Below, in pieces: positions 53,053 to 62,751 of a DNA stretch of 64,000 nucleotides. Source of the DNA: Sphingobacteriales bacterium (GTDB taxonomy: Bacteria > Bacteroidota > Bacteroidia > Chitinophagales > Chitinophagaceae); assembly GCA_016235125.1 (NCBI GenBank), contig JACRLZ010000004.1:310001-374000 (forward strand), written 5' to 3'. Made by a program: the position numbers and the translations under genes. Below the pieces are notes generated by a model. That model was not told the origin of the DNA. It saw only the letters and a program-made list of their open reading frames with translations, and did no database searches. Within the stretch, counting starts at the first letter, position 1; every line of letters starts with the position of its first letter.

Positions 53053-54167
53053 CTGGCAGTATTATAGACAACAGTACTAAAAAGACTCAGAAATAAAGTT
53101 GATACGGACTTCACTGAATAATAATTTTCAACTTTTTCCCTGGCAGCTTTGCCAAGCCTGCTGCGCAAGGCGGGGTCTGAAAGCAATTGGGTAATCCTTT
53201 GCTCCCAGTCTTCCCCTGTTTTGCATAAATACCCATTTACGCCGTCATTTATTATTTCATTATTAATCCCAACCGGTGATGCCAGCGCAGGCATACCGAG
53301 TGCCATGTATTGTATTGCTTTAAACCCGCATTTTCCACGGGTTATTTCGTCGTCGGTCAGGGGCATAAGCCCGATATGAAAATTCAAAAGATCTTCTGTT
53401 TCGGTTTTAATATTCCATGGAATAAATTGATAATTCTTCAAGGGCAAATGGGGATCTTTATCAGCAATAACAAAAAATGTAAAATCAATTTTTTCCTGCA
53501 ATTTTTGCAGTACTGGCACAATAATATCAAGGTAGATAAGCGTACTGAATGAGCCCGTCCATCCTACAGCTGGTTTGCCGGTGACCTGGTTCTGGTTCTT
53601 TCCATGTACTGTTTCTGTATTTACAACAGTCGGGATTATCAATACATTCTTATTATAATTGGAAGCGATATTATACAAGTACTGGTTGCCAACCGTTACA
53701 GTATGCGCCCATCTGCAGATCCTGAACACCTTTCCAAGAAATTTTACAGCCAGGTATTTCTTATTATAAGCAGATTCATTGACCCAGATTGAATCATCAA
53801 AATCATAAATGATTTTTTTTCTGAAAACTTTTGCGATGAGCCATTCAAAAACGGGAGGTCCGGCAAGCGCCGCCCATCTGTGTATGTAAACATATTCATA
53901 TCTGCCAAGTGTAAACATGTCCCCCAATCTCCGGCCACAGCCACTGATCATTGCCAGCACCTTTCCGGGTATATTTCCGCGGGTATAAAGCCGTTTTCTT
54001 CCCCGCAGGGATAAGAATGAACTTACTTTGTAGCGTATTCCTGCGTCATCAAGCATAGGCAAAAAATGCTCAAACCGGAAGCGTTGACCCGGCGAGATTC
54101 CCAAAGGGGAAGGCACCAGAAAAAGCACCGAACTCCTCTTTGAATTTTTTGATTCAATTGTTCTCAT
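53049..54167 (-). CDS. GT-B glycosyltransferase, paralogue A
   Basis: About 372 residues from MRTIESKNSKRSSVLFLVPS (54167). GT4-like C terminus: AVGWTGSFSTLIYLDI, LMPLTDDEITRGKCGFKAIQYMALG (about 285; split) and GMPALASPVGIN. The N terminus LFLVPSPLGISPGQRFRFE matches the next gene (FLVPYPYGKAPSQRLKFEQ), so the two are paralogues. It likely adds one sugar to the lipid-linked unit on the cytoplasmic face. Confidence 0.85.
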   Translation of the reverse strand: MRTIESKNSKRSSVLFLVPSPLGISPGQRFRFEHFLPMLDDAGIRYKVSSFLSLRGRKRLYTRGNIPGKVLAMISGCGRRLGDMFTLGRYEYVYIHRWAALAGPPVFEWLIAKVFRKKIIYDFDDSIWVNESAYNKKYLAVKFLGKVFRICRWAHTVTVGNQYLYNIASNYNKNVLIIPTVVNTETVHGKNQNQVTGKPAVGWTGSFSTLIYLDIIVPVLQKLQEKIDFTFFVIADKDPHLPLKNYQFIPWNIKTETEDLLNFHIGLMPLTDDEITRGKCGFKAIQYMALGMPALASPVGINNEIINDGVNGYLCKTGEDWEQRITQLLSDPALRSRLGKAAREKVENYYSVKSVSTLFLSLFSTVVYNTAR

Positions 54168-54254
54168 GGTAGGGATATTAATGGTTTTTAAAAAAAGCAT
54201 TGAATACTGCTTTGCTCAAAAAAAACTGATACCGGATATCGACTGTCAACTGTA

Positions 54255-55358
54255 TTAGTTTTCCTTCAAAACGGATTTAAGAATTGAAAGGTAGATGTCC
54301 TTATTTGACTTAACAGAGAATTTTTCTTCAACAAGCCCGGCCCCGGCTAACCCGATTGTTCTCCTTAATGACTCATCGCCGATTAGCTTATACAACAAAG
54401 AAGCCCATTCTTCCTCATTACTTGCGAGGAATCCATTTTTCCCATTTTCTATGATTCTGAAATTTGCGCCAATTGCACTGGCAACTGTAGGTACTCCTGC
54501 TGCCATATATTGCAGGGCCTTTAAACCGCTTTTACCATACACCCATTGTTCGTCCGGCAATGGGTAAAGCCCAATATCAAACCGGCTGATTACTTCCGTT
54601 TCATAACTTTCCTTCCATGGCAGCGCTTCCACATCAATACCTTCTATTGTAAAATCAGGATCCCCCATTACTAACAATCTAAATGAAACTCCTTCAGATT
54701 TCAATCTTCTAAAAACCGGATCCAGTAAATGCAGATATTTCGAAGTGCTATGGCTGCCACTCCAGCCAAGAATAACCGGCCTGTTTTTAATTATATAGTC
54801 CTGCCTGGGCCGGTAAATATCTGTATTAATGGTGGATGAGATATCTGTTGTATGCTGGTTATATTGGCAAACAAAATTATCCAGATAAGGCGTGCAGGTG
54901 ATCACATGATCTGCATGCTTCATCAAATAAATAGGTTTATTTTTCCCTTTAAAACTTCCTGCCAATTTGTTTGCTTTACTTTTAGAAGCAGGCAGATAAA
55001 CCAGGTCATCAATATCATAAATTAATTTTTTTCCTACCAGGCATATCAACCATTCATAAACAGGTGGACCGAGAGGCGTAGCCCATAGATGAACATATAC
55101 AATGTCATACCGCCGCACCCTGAACAAATCAAAAAACCTTCTGCAATATCCGATAGCCGTGTAAAAAATCTTTTGCGCCAGAAAGCCTTTCTTATAAAGA
55201 ATTTTCCAGAAACGATCGCTTACAAATGAACTGGTAATAACCTGAAATCCGCTTTCCCGAAAAAAACTATAATACTGCTCAAACTTCAGGCGCTGGCTTG
55301 GGGCCTTCCCATAAGGGTATGGAACAAGGAAAAGTATTTTTTTCTTACTCCCGGCCAT
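54255..55358 (-). CDS. GT-B glycosyltransferase, paralogue B
   Basis: 367 residues. FLVPYPYGKAPSQRLKFEQY at residues 10-29, KLIYDIDDLVYLP (about 132-144), ILGWSGSHSTSKYLHLL (about 208) and GLYPLPDEQWVYGKSGLKAL (about 274) parallel those of paralogue A (KIIYDFDDSIWV, VGWTGSFSTLIYLDI). A tandem duplication followed by divergence is the likely origin; the 87-base gap between them is larger than elsewhere in this operon. Sugar specificity unknown. Confidence 0.85.
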   Translation of the reverse strand: MAGSKKKILFLVPYPYGKAPSQRLKFEQYYSFFRESGFQVITSSFVSDRFWKILYKKGFLAQKIFYTAIGYCRRFFDLFRVRRYDIVYVHLWATPLGPPVYEWLICLVGKKLIYDIDDLVYLPASKSKANKLAGSFKGKNKPIYLMKHADHVITCTPYLDNFVCQYNQHTTDISSTINTDIYRPRQDYIIKNRPVILGWSGSHSTSKYLHLLDPVFRRLKSEGVSFRLLVMGDPDFTIEGIDVEALPWKESYETEVISRFDIGLYPLPDEQWVYGKSGLKALQYMAAGVPTVASAIGANFRIIENGKNGFLASNEEEWASLLYKLIGDESLRRTIGLAGAGLVEEKFSVKSNKDIYLSILKSVLKEN

Positions 55359-55360
55359 CC

Positions 55361-56596
55361 TCAGTTTGACTCAAATATTTTTTTATATGCCTTGCTATAA
55401 AGTTCGATTCCAATTGTAAGACTATATACTTCTTTAATATTACCTCTTATTTCTTCAGGCTTTAATTGCAGTAAACCCGGTAAAGCTTCAACGGCTTTGA
55501 TAAACTGGTCTGCAGAAAATTCATGTATCACAAATCCTCCTTTACTTTTATTCACTATTGCTTCTACATCTCCAACACCACTGTTTACAATTACAGGAAT
55601 TCCCATTGCCAGCACTTCCCCCAGCTTGGTGGGGGAACTTGAAAGTTTTGAATAAACAGGTTTGATAAATGAAATATTAACATCTGAAGCTTTGGTGAAA
55701 ACCGGAACTTCCTCTCTGCTGGCTTCTGTTATTATCACATCCTCTTTTTTGATATTGAACTTATCCAGTTTTGATAAGATCAGTGAAGGCGCTGAGTGAG
55801 TAATAAAAAAAAACTTTGCCTCAGCATACTTGTTTTTAATAAAAGCAAATAATTCAAGCATTTCATCGAGCATGTACCATGCCCCGACCGAACCAAGATA
55901 ACTCAGCACCAATCCATCTGCCGGCAAACCCAATTTCTTTCTGCCTTTTAGCTTATCTTCTGTACTGGTGAGTGTAAAATGATTCATATCCGCACAACAG
56001 GGAATTACACTCATTGGAACAGCGGGGTTATAGCCCGGCCACTTCATTATTTCCTGTCTCCCGGCTTCTGTCAATGAGATAATGTGATCCGCTTCATTGA
56101 TAAACTCTTTTTCTCTCTTTTTATAATATTTGTATACTTTCCTGAAAATAAAACTATCCTGGTTCCAGGTGCCTGCATCTTTTTTTTCATCGGCCCAAAA
56201 ACCCCGCATATCAAAAAGAAATTTTGTGCCTGTCTTTCGTTTCAACCGTAAACCCAACTCTGCGGCGATATAACTACGGCAATGGATCATATCAAATTTT
56301 TGGGTTCGATGCAGACGAAATGCCATTCTTTTCATTCTCACAGCATCATAAAACTTGGAAATCACGGGAGGCCTTCTTGTAAAATTCATCGGCACCCAAC
56401 TGATGCCGGCAGCGTCTGTGATGCCGGTTATTGTTTTATTAAATCTTTCATATCGTTCCTTTTTTTCAAAACTAAGTATGGTAAACTTATATCCTTCTTT
56501 TGACAGTCCTGCTAAATATGGCAATACCTGGCTTTGTCCCAATGGATCAGTCATTCCATCATAAGTGATATAAAGAATTTTCTTAATGCTGTTCAT
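55361..56596 (-). CDS. GT4-family glycosyltransferase
   Basis: About 411 residues from MNSIKKILYITYDGM (56596), overlapping the end of AsnB copy 2 by 14 bases, so translation is coupled. GT-B features: DPLGQSQVLPYLAGLSKEGY near the start, FDMIHCRSYIAAELG (about 103), LVLSYLGSVGAWYMLDEML (about 225), and SSSPTKLGEVLAMGIPVIVN (about 325, the EX-type donor loop). Sugar unknown. Confidence 0.88.
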   Translation of the reverse strand: MNSIKKILYITYDGMTDPLGQSQVLPYLAGLSKEGYKFTILSFEKKERYERFNKTITGITDAAGISWVPMNFTRRPPVISKFYDAVRMKRMAFRLHRTQKFDMIHCRSYIAAELGLRLKRKTGTKFLFDMRGFWADEKKDAGTWNQDSFIFRKVYKYYKKREKEFINEADHIISLTEAGRQEIMKWPGYNPAVPMSVIPCCADMNHFTLTSTEDKLKGRKKLGLPADGLVLSYLGSVGAWYMLDEMLELFAFIKNKYAEAKFFFITHSAPSLILSKLDKFNIKKEDVIITEASREEVPVFTKASDVNISFIKPVYSKLSSSPTKLGEVLAMGIPVIVNSGVGDVEAIVNKSKGGFVIHEFSADQFIKAVEALPGLLQLKPEEIRGNIKEVYSLTIGIELYSKAYKKIFESN

Positions 56597-58445
56597 TAAA
56601 AAACCAATGCAATACAATTAATGTCCAAATCCTGTTATACAAATAGTCTGCTTTCCCGCTATTGTACCTGCTTAATAATTTTCTTACCTGCTCAAAATGG
56701 ACGATCCCGGCATTCTCAATAACTTCTTTGGAGCAATATTTATCAATCATCCATTTCAAATCTGTTTTCAGCCATTTAACCAATGGTATGCTAAAACCCC
56801 ATTTGGGCCGGTCGAGCAGTTGTTTGGGCACATAATTATATAATACTTCTTTCAGCAAATATTTCATTGTGCCCTGTTTTGTGATCTTCATGCAAGATGA
56901 AAGATTCAATGCAAACTCCACTACCCGGTAATCCAGCAACGGAACTCTTGTTTCAAGGCTGTATTTCATGCTGGCCCTGTCTACCTTCACCAACAAGTCA
57001 TCTTTCAAATAATTCTCTATATCCCAAAAACTCATGTTCTCAAATGAATTCAGTTTTCTGCCTGTGAATTCATAATTAATTTCTTCAAAATTGAAGGCAG
57101 GATTTATCAGCAATTTTTTGATTTCTTTCTCAGAAAAAAAATACTGGCTCTGGCTGAACAAATGACTTTTGAAATGCCCCGAAGGATATTTGTCAAACAT
57201 CATACCTGCTCTTTGATAACGACTGTTCATCCATCTTGTGCCTGTATAAATTAAAGGAGCAGATAATTTTAGCAGCGGATTTTGTAGTCGCCTTGCCCAC
57301 AAATAACTGCCATAGCCTCCGAATAACTCATCTCCGCCATCACCACTCAATGTTACAGTTACATGCTGCCGGGCCAGTTTACTTACCAGCATGGTTGGAA
57401 AAGCAGATGAATCAGTAAAAGGCTCATCATACACATTCATGAAACCGGGCACCATTTCCAGCATTTCTTTCTGGGAAATAGGCAGTTCATGATGATTTGT
57501 ATCAAGATGTCTCGCTATTGCAGCTGCAAAAGGAGCTTCGTTTACTTTCCCGTCTGTCACCGCAATACTGTAAGTATTTATCTTTTTGGCCGATACTTTT
57601 GAAGCTAATGCTGTAACAAGGCTGCTGTCCGTACCCCCGCTTAAGAATGTACCGATCGGAACATCACTGATTAATTGCTTATTTACCGCATCCGATAACA
57701 ATACATCTAATTCTGTTTTAGCATTTTTTTCATCTGTCAAAACCTGTGACTGTATTTTATCCTGAATTTTCCAGAACGATCCTTCCTGAAATAAAAGCGA
57801 TCCGGAAGAACTGATTGTGATTTCAGCAAAAGATCCGGCTGAAAGCTTGTTGGTGTTTTCGTAAACAGAAAAGGGATGCGGTATGTAACCTAAATGCAGG
57901 TAGGCGGGAATGACGGAATAATTGACAGCAAGATTTTTCTTTATCGTCTTAATGCTTTTTAATTCAGATGCAAAAATGAGTTCCCCATCGTCAAAATAAC
58001 AATACAGTGGTTTGATACCTACATGATCCCTGGCAAGAGTAAGTTTCTTCTCTTCATTATCCCATATGGCAATGGCAAACATTCCATTCAGCCAGCCGAA
58101 ACAAGCTGTGCCATATTGAGCAAAACATTCTACTATCACTTCTGAATCGCTGGTTGAGCGCCATGATTTTCCCGAAAGCTTTGAATCTCTTAACTCCTGA
58201 TAATTATAGATCTCCCCGTTAAATATCATGGTATATCTTCCATTATGACTGTGCATGGGTTGTGATGCCGCAGCGCTGAGATCGATAATAGAAAGGCGGC
58301 GATGCCCAAGACCAATATTGAAACCGGCATGCTGGTTAAAATAAAAACCTTCTGCATCGGGGCCCCGGTGCTTCAGTTTTGTTGTTATCTCCCGAAGCTG
58401 GGCTTCGTTATAACCTGAAGAAATAAATCCTGCTATGCCGCACAT
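56583..58445 (-). CDS. AsnB-like glutamine amidotransferase, copy 2
   Basis: 620 residues. MCGIAGFISSGYN with Cys2 nucleophile, RRLSIIDLSAAASQPM, FNGEIYNYQELRD; synthetase domain with GTFLSGGTDSSLVTALA (about 257-273), SGDGGDELFGGYGSYLW and WGFSIPLVKWL near the end. Two different copies in one locus suggest two amidation targets, or that one is catalytically specialised. Both keep the catalytic motifs intact. Confidence 0.9.
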   Translation of the reverse strand: MCGIAGFISSGYNEAQLREITTKLKHRGPDAEGFYFNQHAGFNIGLGHRRLSIIDLSAAASQPMHSHNGRYTMIFNGEIYNYQELRDSKLSGKSWRSTSDSEVIVECFAQYGTACFGWLNGMFAIAIWDNEEKKLTLARDHVGIKPLYCYFDDGELIFASELKSIKTIKKNLAVNYSVIPAYLHLGYIPHPFSVYENTNKLSAGSFAEITISSSGSLLFQEGSFWKIQDKIQSQVLTDEKNAKTELDVLLSDAVNKQLISDVPIGTFLSGGTDSSLVTALASKVSAKKINTYSIAVTDGKVNEAPFAAAIARHLDTNHHELPISQKEMLEMVPGFMNVYDEPFTDSSAFPTMLVSKLARQHVTVTLSGDGGDELFGGYGSYLWARRLQNPLLKLSAPLIYTGTRWMNSRYQRAGMMFDKYPSGHFKSHLFSQSQYFFSEKEIKKLLINPAFNFEEINYEFTGRKLNSFENMSFWDIENYLKDDLLVKVDRASMKYSLETRVPLLDYRVVEFALNLSSCMKITKQGTMKYLLKEVLYNYVPKQLLDRPKWGFSIPLVKWLKTDLKWMIDKYCSKEVIENAGIVHFEQVRKLLSRYNSGKADYLYNRIWTLIVLHWFFNEQH

Positions 58446-58486
58446 GGAAAAAAATAATTATCGGTAATCTGAATAAAGCTGATAAT

Positions 58487-59452
58487 TCAGCTTTTTGAAA
58501 TTTTGTTGACTGGCTTTGACAATAAAGCCTTTAGCCAACCGGTAAAAGTGGCTGCATCAACAACAACGGTAATCAACATCACTCCCAGATAAGTGATTGG
58601 GTTAAATAATTCTTTCCATCCAAATTCATGACGATGCATGAAAATCCTTTTAGCTGTTCTTGCTATAAGCCAGGCAGGGATCATAAAAAACCATACCCAA
58701 TAATGAAATATTCCAAGTAGAATAAAAATAGTTACCAGTGAATATTGCCTCGCCACACCATAATGCCAGTATGCCTGCCTCCCGGCCCATACGTTGTACT
58801 TTGAATAAAGGTCAAATCTTTTGAAGGTAGAGATTATACCAGGTCTTAGTTGCCAGTAAACATTTGCCTCCGGTGCATACGCCACTTTATATCCCAGTTG
58901 TTCCGCTTTCTCTATAAATATCAAATCTTCTGCAGCTCTCCAGTCGGGAAAACCACCCGTTTTTTCCCAAACCTCTTTCTTCACCATACTGGAGGCAATA
59001 AACCTTCCCCTGATCTTTCCGCTTATCAAAGGGGGTACATAGGCCATCGTTGCACATTTTTCAAACCAGGTATTAATAATAGGGTGATAGTTGCCGTAAA
59101 TCATTGCTGTTTCAGGATTTTCATCAGCTTTATTCACTAATTTTTTCAGCCAGCTTGTTTCAAGTTTTATACCCGCATCTGTAAAAGCAATCCATGCCGT
59201 AGCTGCTCCTGATACACCGATATTTCTTGCTTTGCCCGGCATGGCCCTTCCCGCTTCAATTACTTTATATTTTTTATCTGAATTTGTTGCTTCCCTGATC
59301 AACTTAACAGTATTATCAGTGGATCCTGCATCTATAAATAATACCTGGCCGGGTTGAAAAGTTTGTTTATCTATTGATTTAATTAAGACGGTAATACTAT
59401 TACTTTCATTAAAAACCGGAATAACGAGTGAAATAGCAGCGCTTTCGATCAT
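58487..59452 (-). CDS. GT2-family glycosyltransferase with membrane tail
   Basis: 321 residues. GT-A fold: ISLVIPVFNESNSITVLIKS (8-27), VLFIDAGSTDNT, WIAFTDAGIKL (the DxD-like position is DAG), GGFPDWRAAEDLIFIEKAEQLG (about 168-189; acceptor-binding ED). Three C-terminal membrane helices (SLVTIFILLGIFHYWVWFFMI, and two more) anchor it. The DAG in place of DXD is common in this subfamily. Four bases after the GT2 gene upstream. Confidence 0.88.
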   Translation of the reverse strand: MIESAAISLVIPVFNESNSITVLIKSIDKQTFQPGQVLFIDAGSTDNTVKLIREATNSDKKYKVIEAGRAMPGKARNIGVSGAATAWIAFTDAGIKLETSWLKKLVNKADENPETAMIYGNYHPIINTWFEKCATMAYVPPLISGKIRGRFIASSMVKKEVWEKTGGFPDWRAAEDLIFIEKAEQLGYKVAYAPEANVYWQLRPGIISTFKRFDLYSKYNVWAGRQAYWHYGVARQYSLVTIFILLGIFHYWVWFFMIPAWLIARTAKRIFMHRHEFGWKELFNPITYLGVMLITVVVDAATFTGWLKALLSKPVNKISKS

Positions 59453-59455
59453 TTT

Positions 59456-60403
59456 TTAATGCGAATTCTTTTTACCAAAAAGGTTTCGGAAGAAACGATA
59501 GATACCAGATTCTCCAAAACTGCAGAACAGGAATTTCCGGAGGTTTGAAAAAGATAAGATGCCGCCGGGGTTTTCATTAAAAGCCTTTCGGGCCGATGAA
59601 GCTGCTTTCTTTTTGTCTCCCCCTTTCAGATAATAGTTTCCGCTTATAAAATGCATATTCATCATCGCTCTCTTTTTGGACTTTAAAACTTTCCCCGGCA
59701 AATCGGTACGGGAATAAAACTTATTGTACATGTATTCCAGTTCGGGTGCAGCCTTTAATGCCTGCGCTACTGTTTTCGATTCAGGGTGCAGCCGGTAAGT
59801 AGATAGTACATCCGTAATATGATCTGTTTTAAAATAAAGACCGGCCCTCATCCACAAATCCCAATCCATGAAATAATAAAATTTCGGGTCAAGTTCTCCC
59901 ACTTTCTCAATCACTTCACGCCGGATAAAAGTGGAAGGTTGTGACACAGTATTATTACAATTTACCAGAAACCGCATATAATCAAAGGGCGGTTGTGGCG
60001 GTGATGCATATAGGGGTGTTCCGTCTGCTTCCGTTAATAATGTATCGCCAAACACAATGGCGGTTTCAGGATGTGTCATTAAATATTCCACTCCTTTGCG
60101 AACCCCGCCTGGCAAAAAAGTATCATCCGAGTTTAACCATGTAAGGATACTCCCCTTTGTGAGCCGCCATCCTTTATTAATAGTAGCAGTTTGACCCATG
60201 TTTTTATGCGATTCCCATCTTACCCGGCCATTATACTCTTTCAGAATTTCTTCTGTTCTGTCCGTTGATCCGTCATTCAGTACAAAGTATTCGATATGGG
60301 GATAGTCCTGTGATAATACACTTTCAATGGTGTCTTTTAAAAAATCGGCCTGGTTGTAAGCCGGCGTGATAACTGTTACAAGTGGTAGTTCTTCCCTGTT
60401 CAT
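59456..60403 (-). CDS. GT2-family glycosyltransferase
   Basis: 315 residues. PLVTVITPAYNQADFLKDTI (6-25), FVLNDGSTDRTEEIL, SHKNMGQTATINKGWRL, ILTWLNSDDTFLPG with the DD motif (about 87-100), and FYYFMDWDLWMRAGLYF (about 174-190, ED-like acceptor loop). No membrane helix, so it is soluble or peripheral. Sugar unknown. Confidence 0.9.
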   Translation of the reverse strand: MNREELPLVTVITPAYNQADFLKDTIESVLSQDYPHIEYFVLNDGSTDRTEEILKEYNGRVRWESHKNMGQTATINKGWRLTKGSILTWLNSDDTFLPGGVRKGVEYLMTHPETAIVFGDTLLTEADGTPLYASPPQPPFDYMRFLVNCNNTVSQPSTFIRREVIEKVGELDPKFYYFMDWDLWMRAGLYFKTDHITDVLSTYRLHPESKTVAQALKAAPELEYMYNKFYSRTDLPGKVLKSKKRAMMNMHFISGNYYLKGGDKKKAASSARKAFNENPGGILSFSNLRKFLFCSFGESGIYRFFRNLFGKKNSH

Positions 60404-60416
60404 ATTATAAGTGCTA

Positions 60417-61475
60417 TTATTTGTTCATTGCCGTCCGGATCATTTCTTCTATTGTTTTTCGCATATCGTATTCATAATTCCAGTTTGGATAATGTTGCTG
60501 AAATTTTCTTACATCACTTATGTACCAGATATGGTCACCGCTTCTTGCTTCATCCAGTATAGTATAATCCAATTTTTGTCCGCATATTTCCTCAATCATG
60601 GTTATGGCTTCCAGCATGGAAATATTGGCAAACCTTGAGCCGCCGATATTATACACTTCTCCCTGCCGCGGCGCTATAAAAAATTCCCAGAAGGCGCTGA
60701 TGAGATCTTTGCTGTGTATATTATCTCTTACCTGCTTTCCTTTGTATCCGAAGATCCTGTAGGGTTTGTTGTTAACAGTACATAATATCAAATAGGCGAG
60801 AAAGCCGTGAAGTTCTGCTCCACTGTGTGCAGGACCGGTAAGGCATCCGCCGCGAAAAATTCCGGTATTCATACCAAAATATTTTCCGTATTCCTGCACC
60901 ATTATATCCGCAGCAGCTTTACTGGCGCCGAACAGGCTGTGCTTTGAATTATCAATGCTCATTGTTTCATCAATCCCGAATTCATAAAAAGGATGCTGTT
61001 CATCAATTTCCCAGCGGGTTTCTTTTTCCACCAATGGCAGAAAATTGGGTGTGTCACCATATACTTTATTGGTACTGGTAAAAATGAATACTGCCCCAGG
61101 ACAATATTGTCTTGTGGCTTCCAGCATATTTAATGTGCCGGTAGCGTTTACGCCAAAATCAGTGAAGGGTTCTTTGGCTGCCCAGTCATGCGAAGGTTGT
61201 GCTGCAGTATGAATAACCGCTGCTATGGATGTATTGTATTCGGCAAATATTTTTTCGATTGCAGCATGGTTACGGATATCAGCTACATAATGCTTATAAT
61301 TTAATAATTCTTTTTCCAGCCTGTGCTGGTTCCACTTGGTGCTGGCTCCTTCTCCAAAAAAATATGCTCTCATATCATTGTCAATCCCCAATACCCTGAA
61401 ACCCTGCTGATGAAAAAAACGGGCAGCTTCACTGCCAATTAATCCGGCTGAACCGGTTACTATTATTGTTTGCAT
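60417..61475 (-). CDS. Nucleotide-sugar epimerase, CDP-paratose 2-epimerase-like SDR
   Basis: 352 residues. Rossmann motif [18 protein letters not shown] (4-21), [31 protein letters not shown] (about 151-169), which is the phrase I associate with CDP-paratose/tyvelose 2-epimerases (RfbE), and catalytic residues in the [13 protein letters not shown] segment (the Tyr of YxxxK is replaced by Phe or lies elsewhere; this needs a structural check). It probably inverts or rearranges a nucleotide sugar for this locus. Confidence 0.82.
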   Translation of the reverse strand: MQTIIVTGSAGLIGSEAARFFHQQGFRVLGIDNDMRAYFFGEGASTKWNQHRLEKELLNYKHYVADIRNHAAIEKIFAEYNTSIAAVIHTAAQPSHDWAAKEPFTDFGVNATGTLNMLEATRQYCPGAVFIFTSTNKVYGDTPNFLPLVEKETRWEIDEQHPFYEFGIDETMSIDNSKHSLFGASKAAADIMVQEYGKYFGMNTGIFRGGCLTGPAHSGAELHGFLAYLILCTVNNKPYRIFGYKGKQVRDNIHSKDLISAFWEFFIAPRQGEVYNIGGSRFANISMLEAITMIEEICGQKLDYTILDEARSGDHIWYISDVRKFQQHYPNWNYEYDMRKTIEEMIRTAMNK

Positions 61476-61499
61476 TTATTTGTGCTTATGCTTAATTAT

Positions 61500-62696
61500 T
61501 TAATTCAAATTATTTACAAAGACCTGTTTAATTCTACGCAGCCAGTTAGGGTATTTAGATGTGCAAGTACTCATCAAAGGAAAATTTTTGTTTGGATTGC
61601 GGGGGTTTAGTTTCCCTTTTTCCAGTGCATTTTCAAAACAGCTTTCATAATTTTTTGCCATTATTGCAACACCGAATTGTCTTCCCTTTTCCCAGGCTGC
61701 CATACGCAGAGCATTTAATTTTTGGCGGTTTCTGATCAATTCACTCAACCGGTCTGTAAAAGCATGAGTGTCGCCAACGGGTATTAGAAAACCATTCTGG
61801 CCATTTGCGATTAATTGCTGATTACCACTTTTTATATCTGTAACCACCGGGCAACAGCCATTGGCCATTGCTTCTGTAAGTGCAATACTAAAACCTTCAA
61901 ATGCAGAAGTGAGAATAAAAATATCAGCCTGCCTGAGCAACTTTATTACCTCATTTTTACTCAACCATCCTGTAATATCTGCTTTTCCAGCTTTAATTTC
62001 TGCACTTAATTGCTCCAGCAAATCAGGCTTACAGGGGCCGTCACCTACAATTCTTATGTGATAGGGCTCCTCCCGTTCAGAAAGCTTTTTTATTATAGCG
62101 ATCAGGTCAGATATTTTTTTTTGGTCTTCTTCCAAACGACCCACATAGATTAATTCTACGGTTCCCTTGTCGCTGCCGGGGTCCATGTTTTGTCTTACTT
62201 CCACTCCATAAGGTATAGATGCTACATCTTCCTCTCTCATGTGGCATGAGACTTTGTACTGCTCACATATTTCATTGCTGACCCCAATCGCCGTGGTAAT
62301 AAAAGAGTGATAATGACGCAATGGGAGATAAAAAGTATCTTCATTATTATGACCAATAGTAAATGTGGCGATCCGGGGATCTATAAATGGCAACACTACC
62401 CACCCGATATCTGCAGATGTAGATATCACATATACGTCAGGTTTTAGTTCATTTATCCAACCATTGAAAAGCGGAGCAATATCTTCTACAAGTCCTTTTT
62501 TTCCCCATGGATTTATTTGAACGATAGCGCCACTATCTTCTATCATTGGTCTTATTTTAACATCCGGTTTGCCCTTTACCACAAGATGCACTTCGTGTCC
62601 TCTTCTGATCAATTCCTTCATCAGGCCTGGTAAAAAAAGATGTCCCCCTCCGATAAAGGATTGATGAATGGTGGTATCTACAAATATTATTCGCAT
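61500..62696 (-). CDS. GT4-family glycosyltransferase
   Basis: 398 residues. GT-B features: SFIGGGHLFLPGLMKELIRR (13-32), LIYVGRLEEDQKKISDLIAI (about 183), and the donor loop FILTSAFEGFSIALTEAMAN (about 256; EGFSIALTE carries the EX7E pattern). The C-terminal extension (about 370-398) is basic. Sugar unknown. Confidence 0.9.
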   Translation of the reverse strand: MRIIFVDTTIHQSFIGGGHLFLPGLMKELIRRGHEVHLVVKGKPDVKIRPMIEDSGAIVQINPWGKKGLVEDIAPLFNGWINELKPDVYVISTSADIGWVVLPFIDPRIATFTIGHNNEDTFYLPLRHYHSFITTAIGVSNEICEQYKVSCHMREEDVASIPYGVEVRQNMDPGSDKGTVELIYVGRLEEDQKKISDLIAIIKKLSEREEPYHIRIVGDGPCKPDLLEQLSAEIKAGKADITGWLSKNEVIKLLRQADIFILTSAFEGFSIALTEAMANGCCPVVTDIKSGNQQLIANGQNGFLIPVGDTHAFTDRLSELIRNRQKLNALRMAAWEKGRQFGVAIMAKNYESCFENALEKGKLNPRNPNKNFPLMSTCTSKYPNWLRRIKQVFVNNLN

Positions 62697-62751
62697 ATAA
62701 TCCCTTCGGGTCAGTATACTTTTTTAAATAACAACAATTTATCTCTGACTA

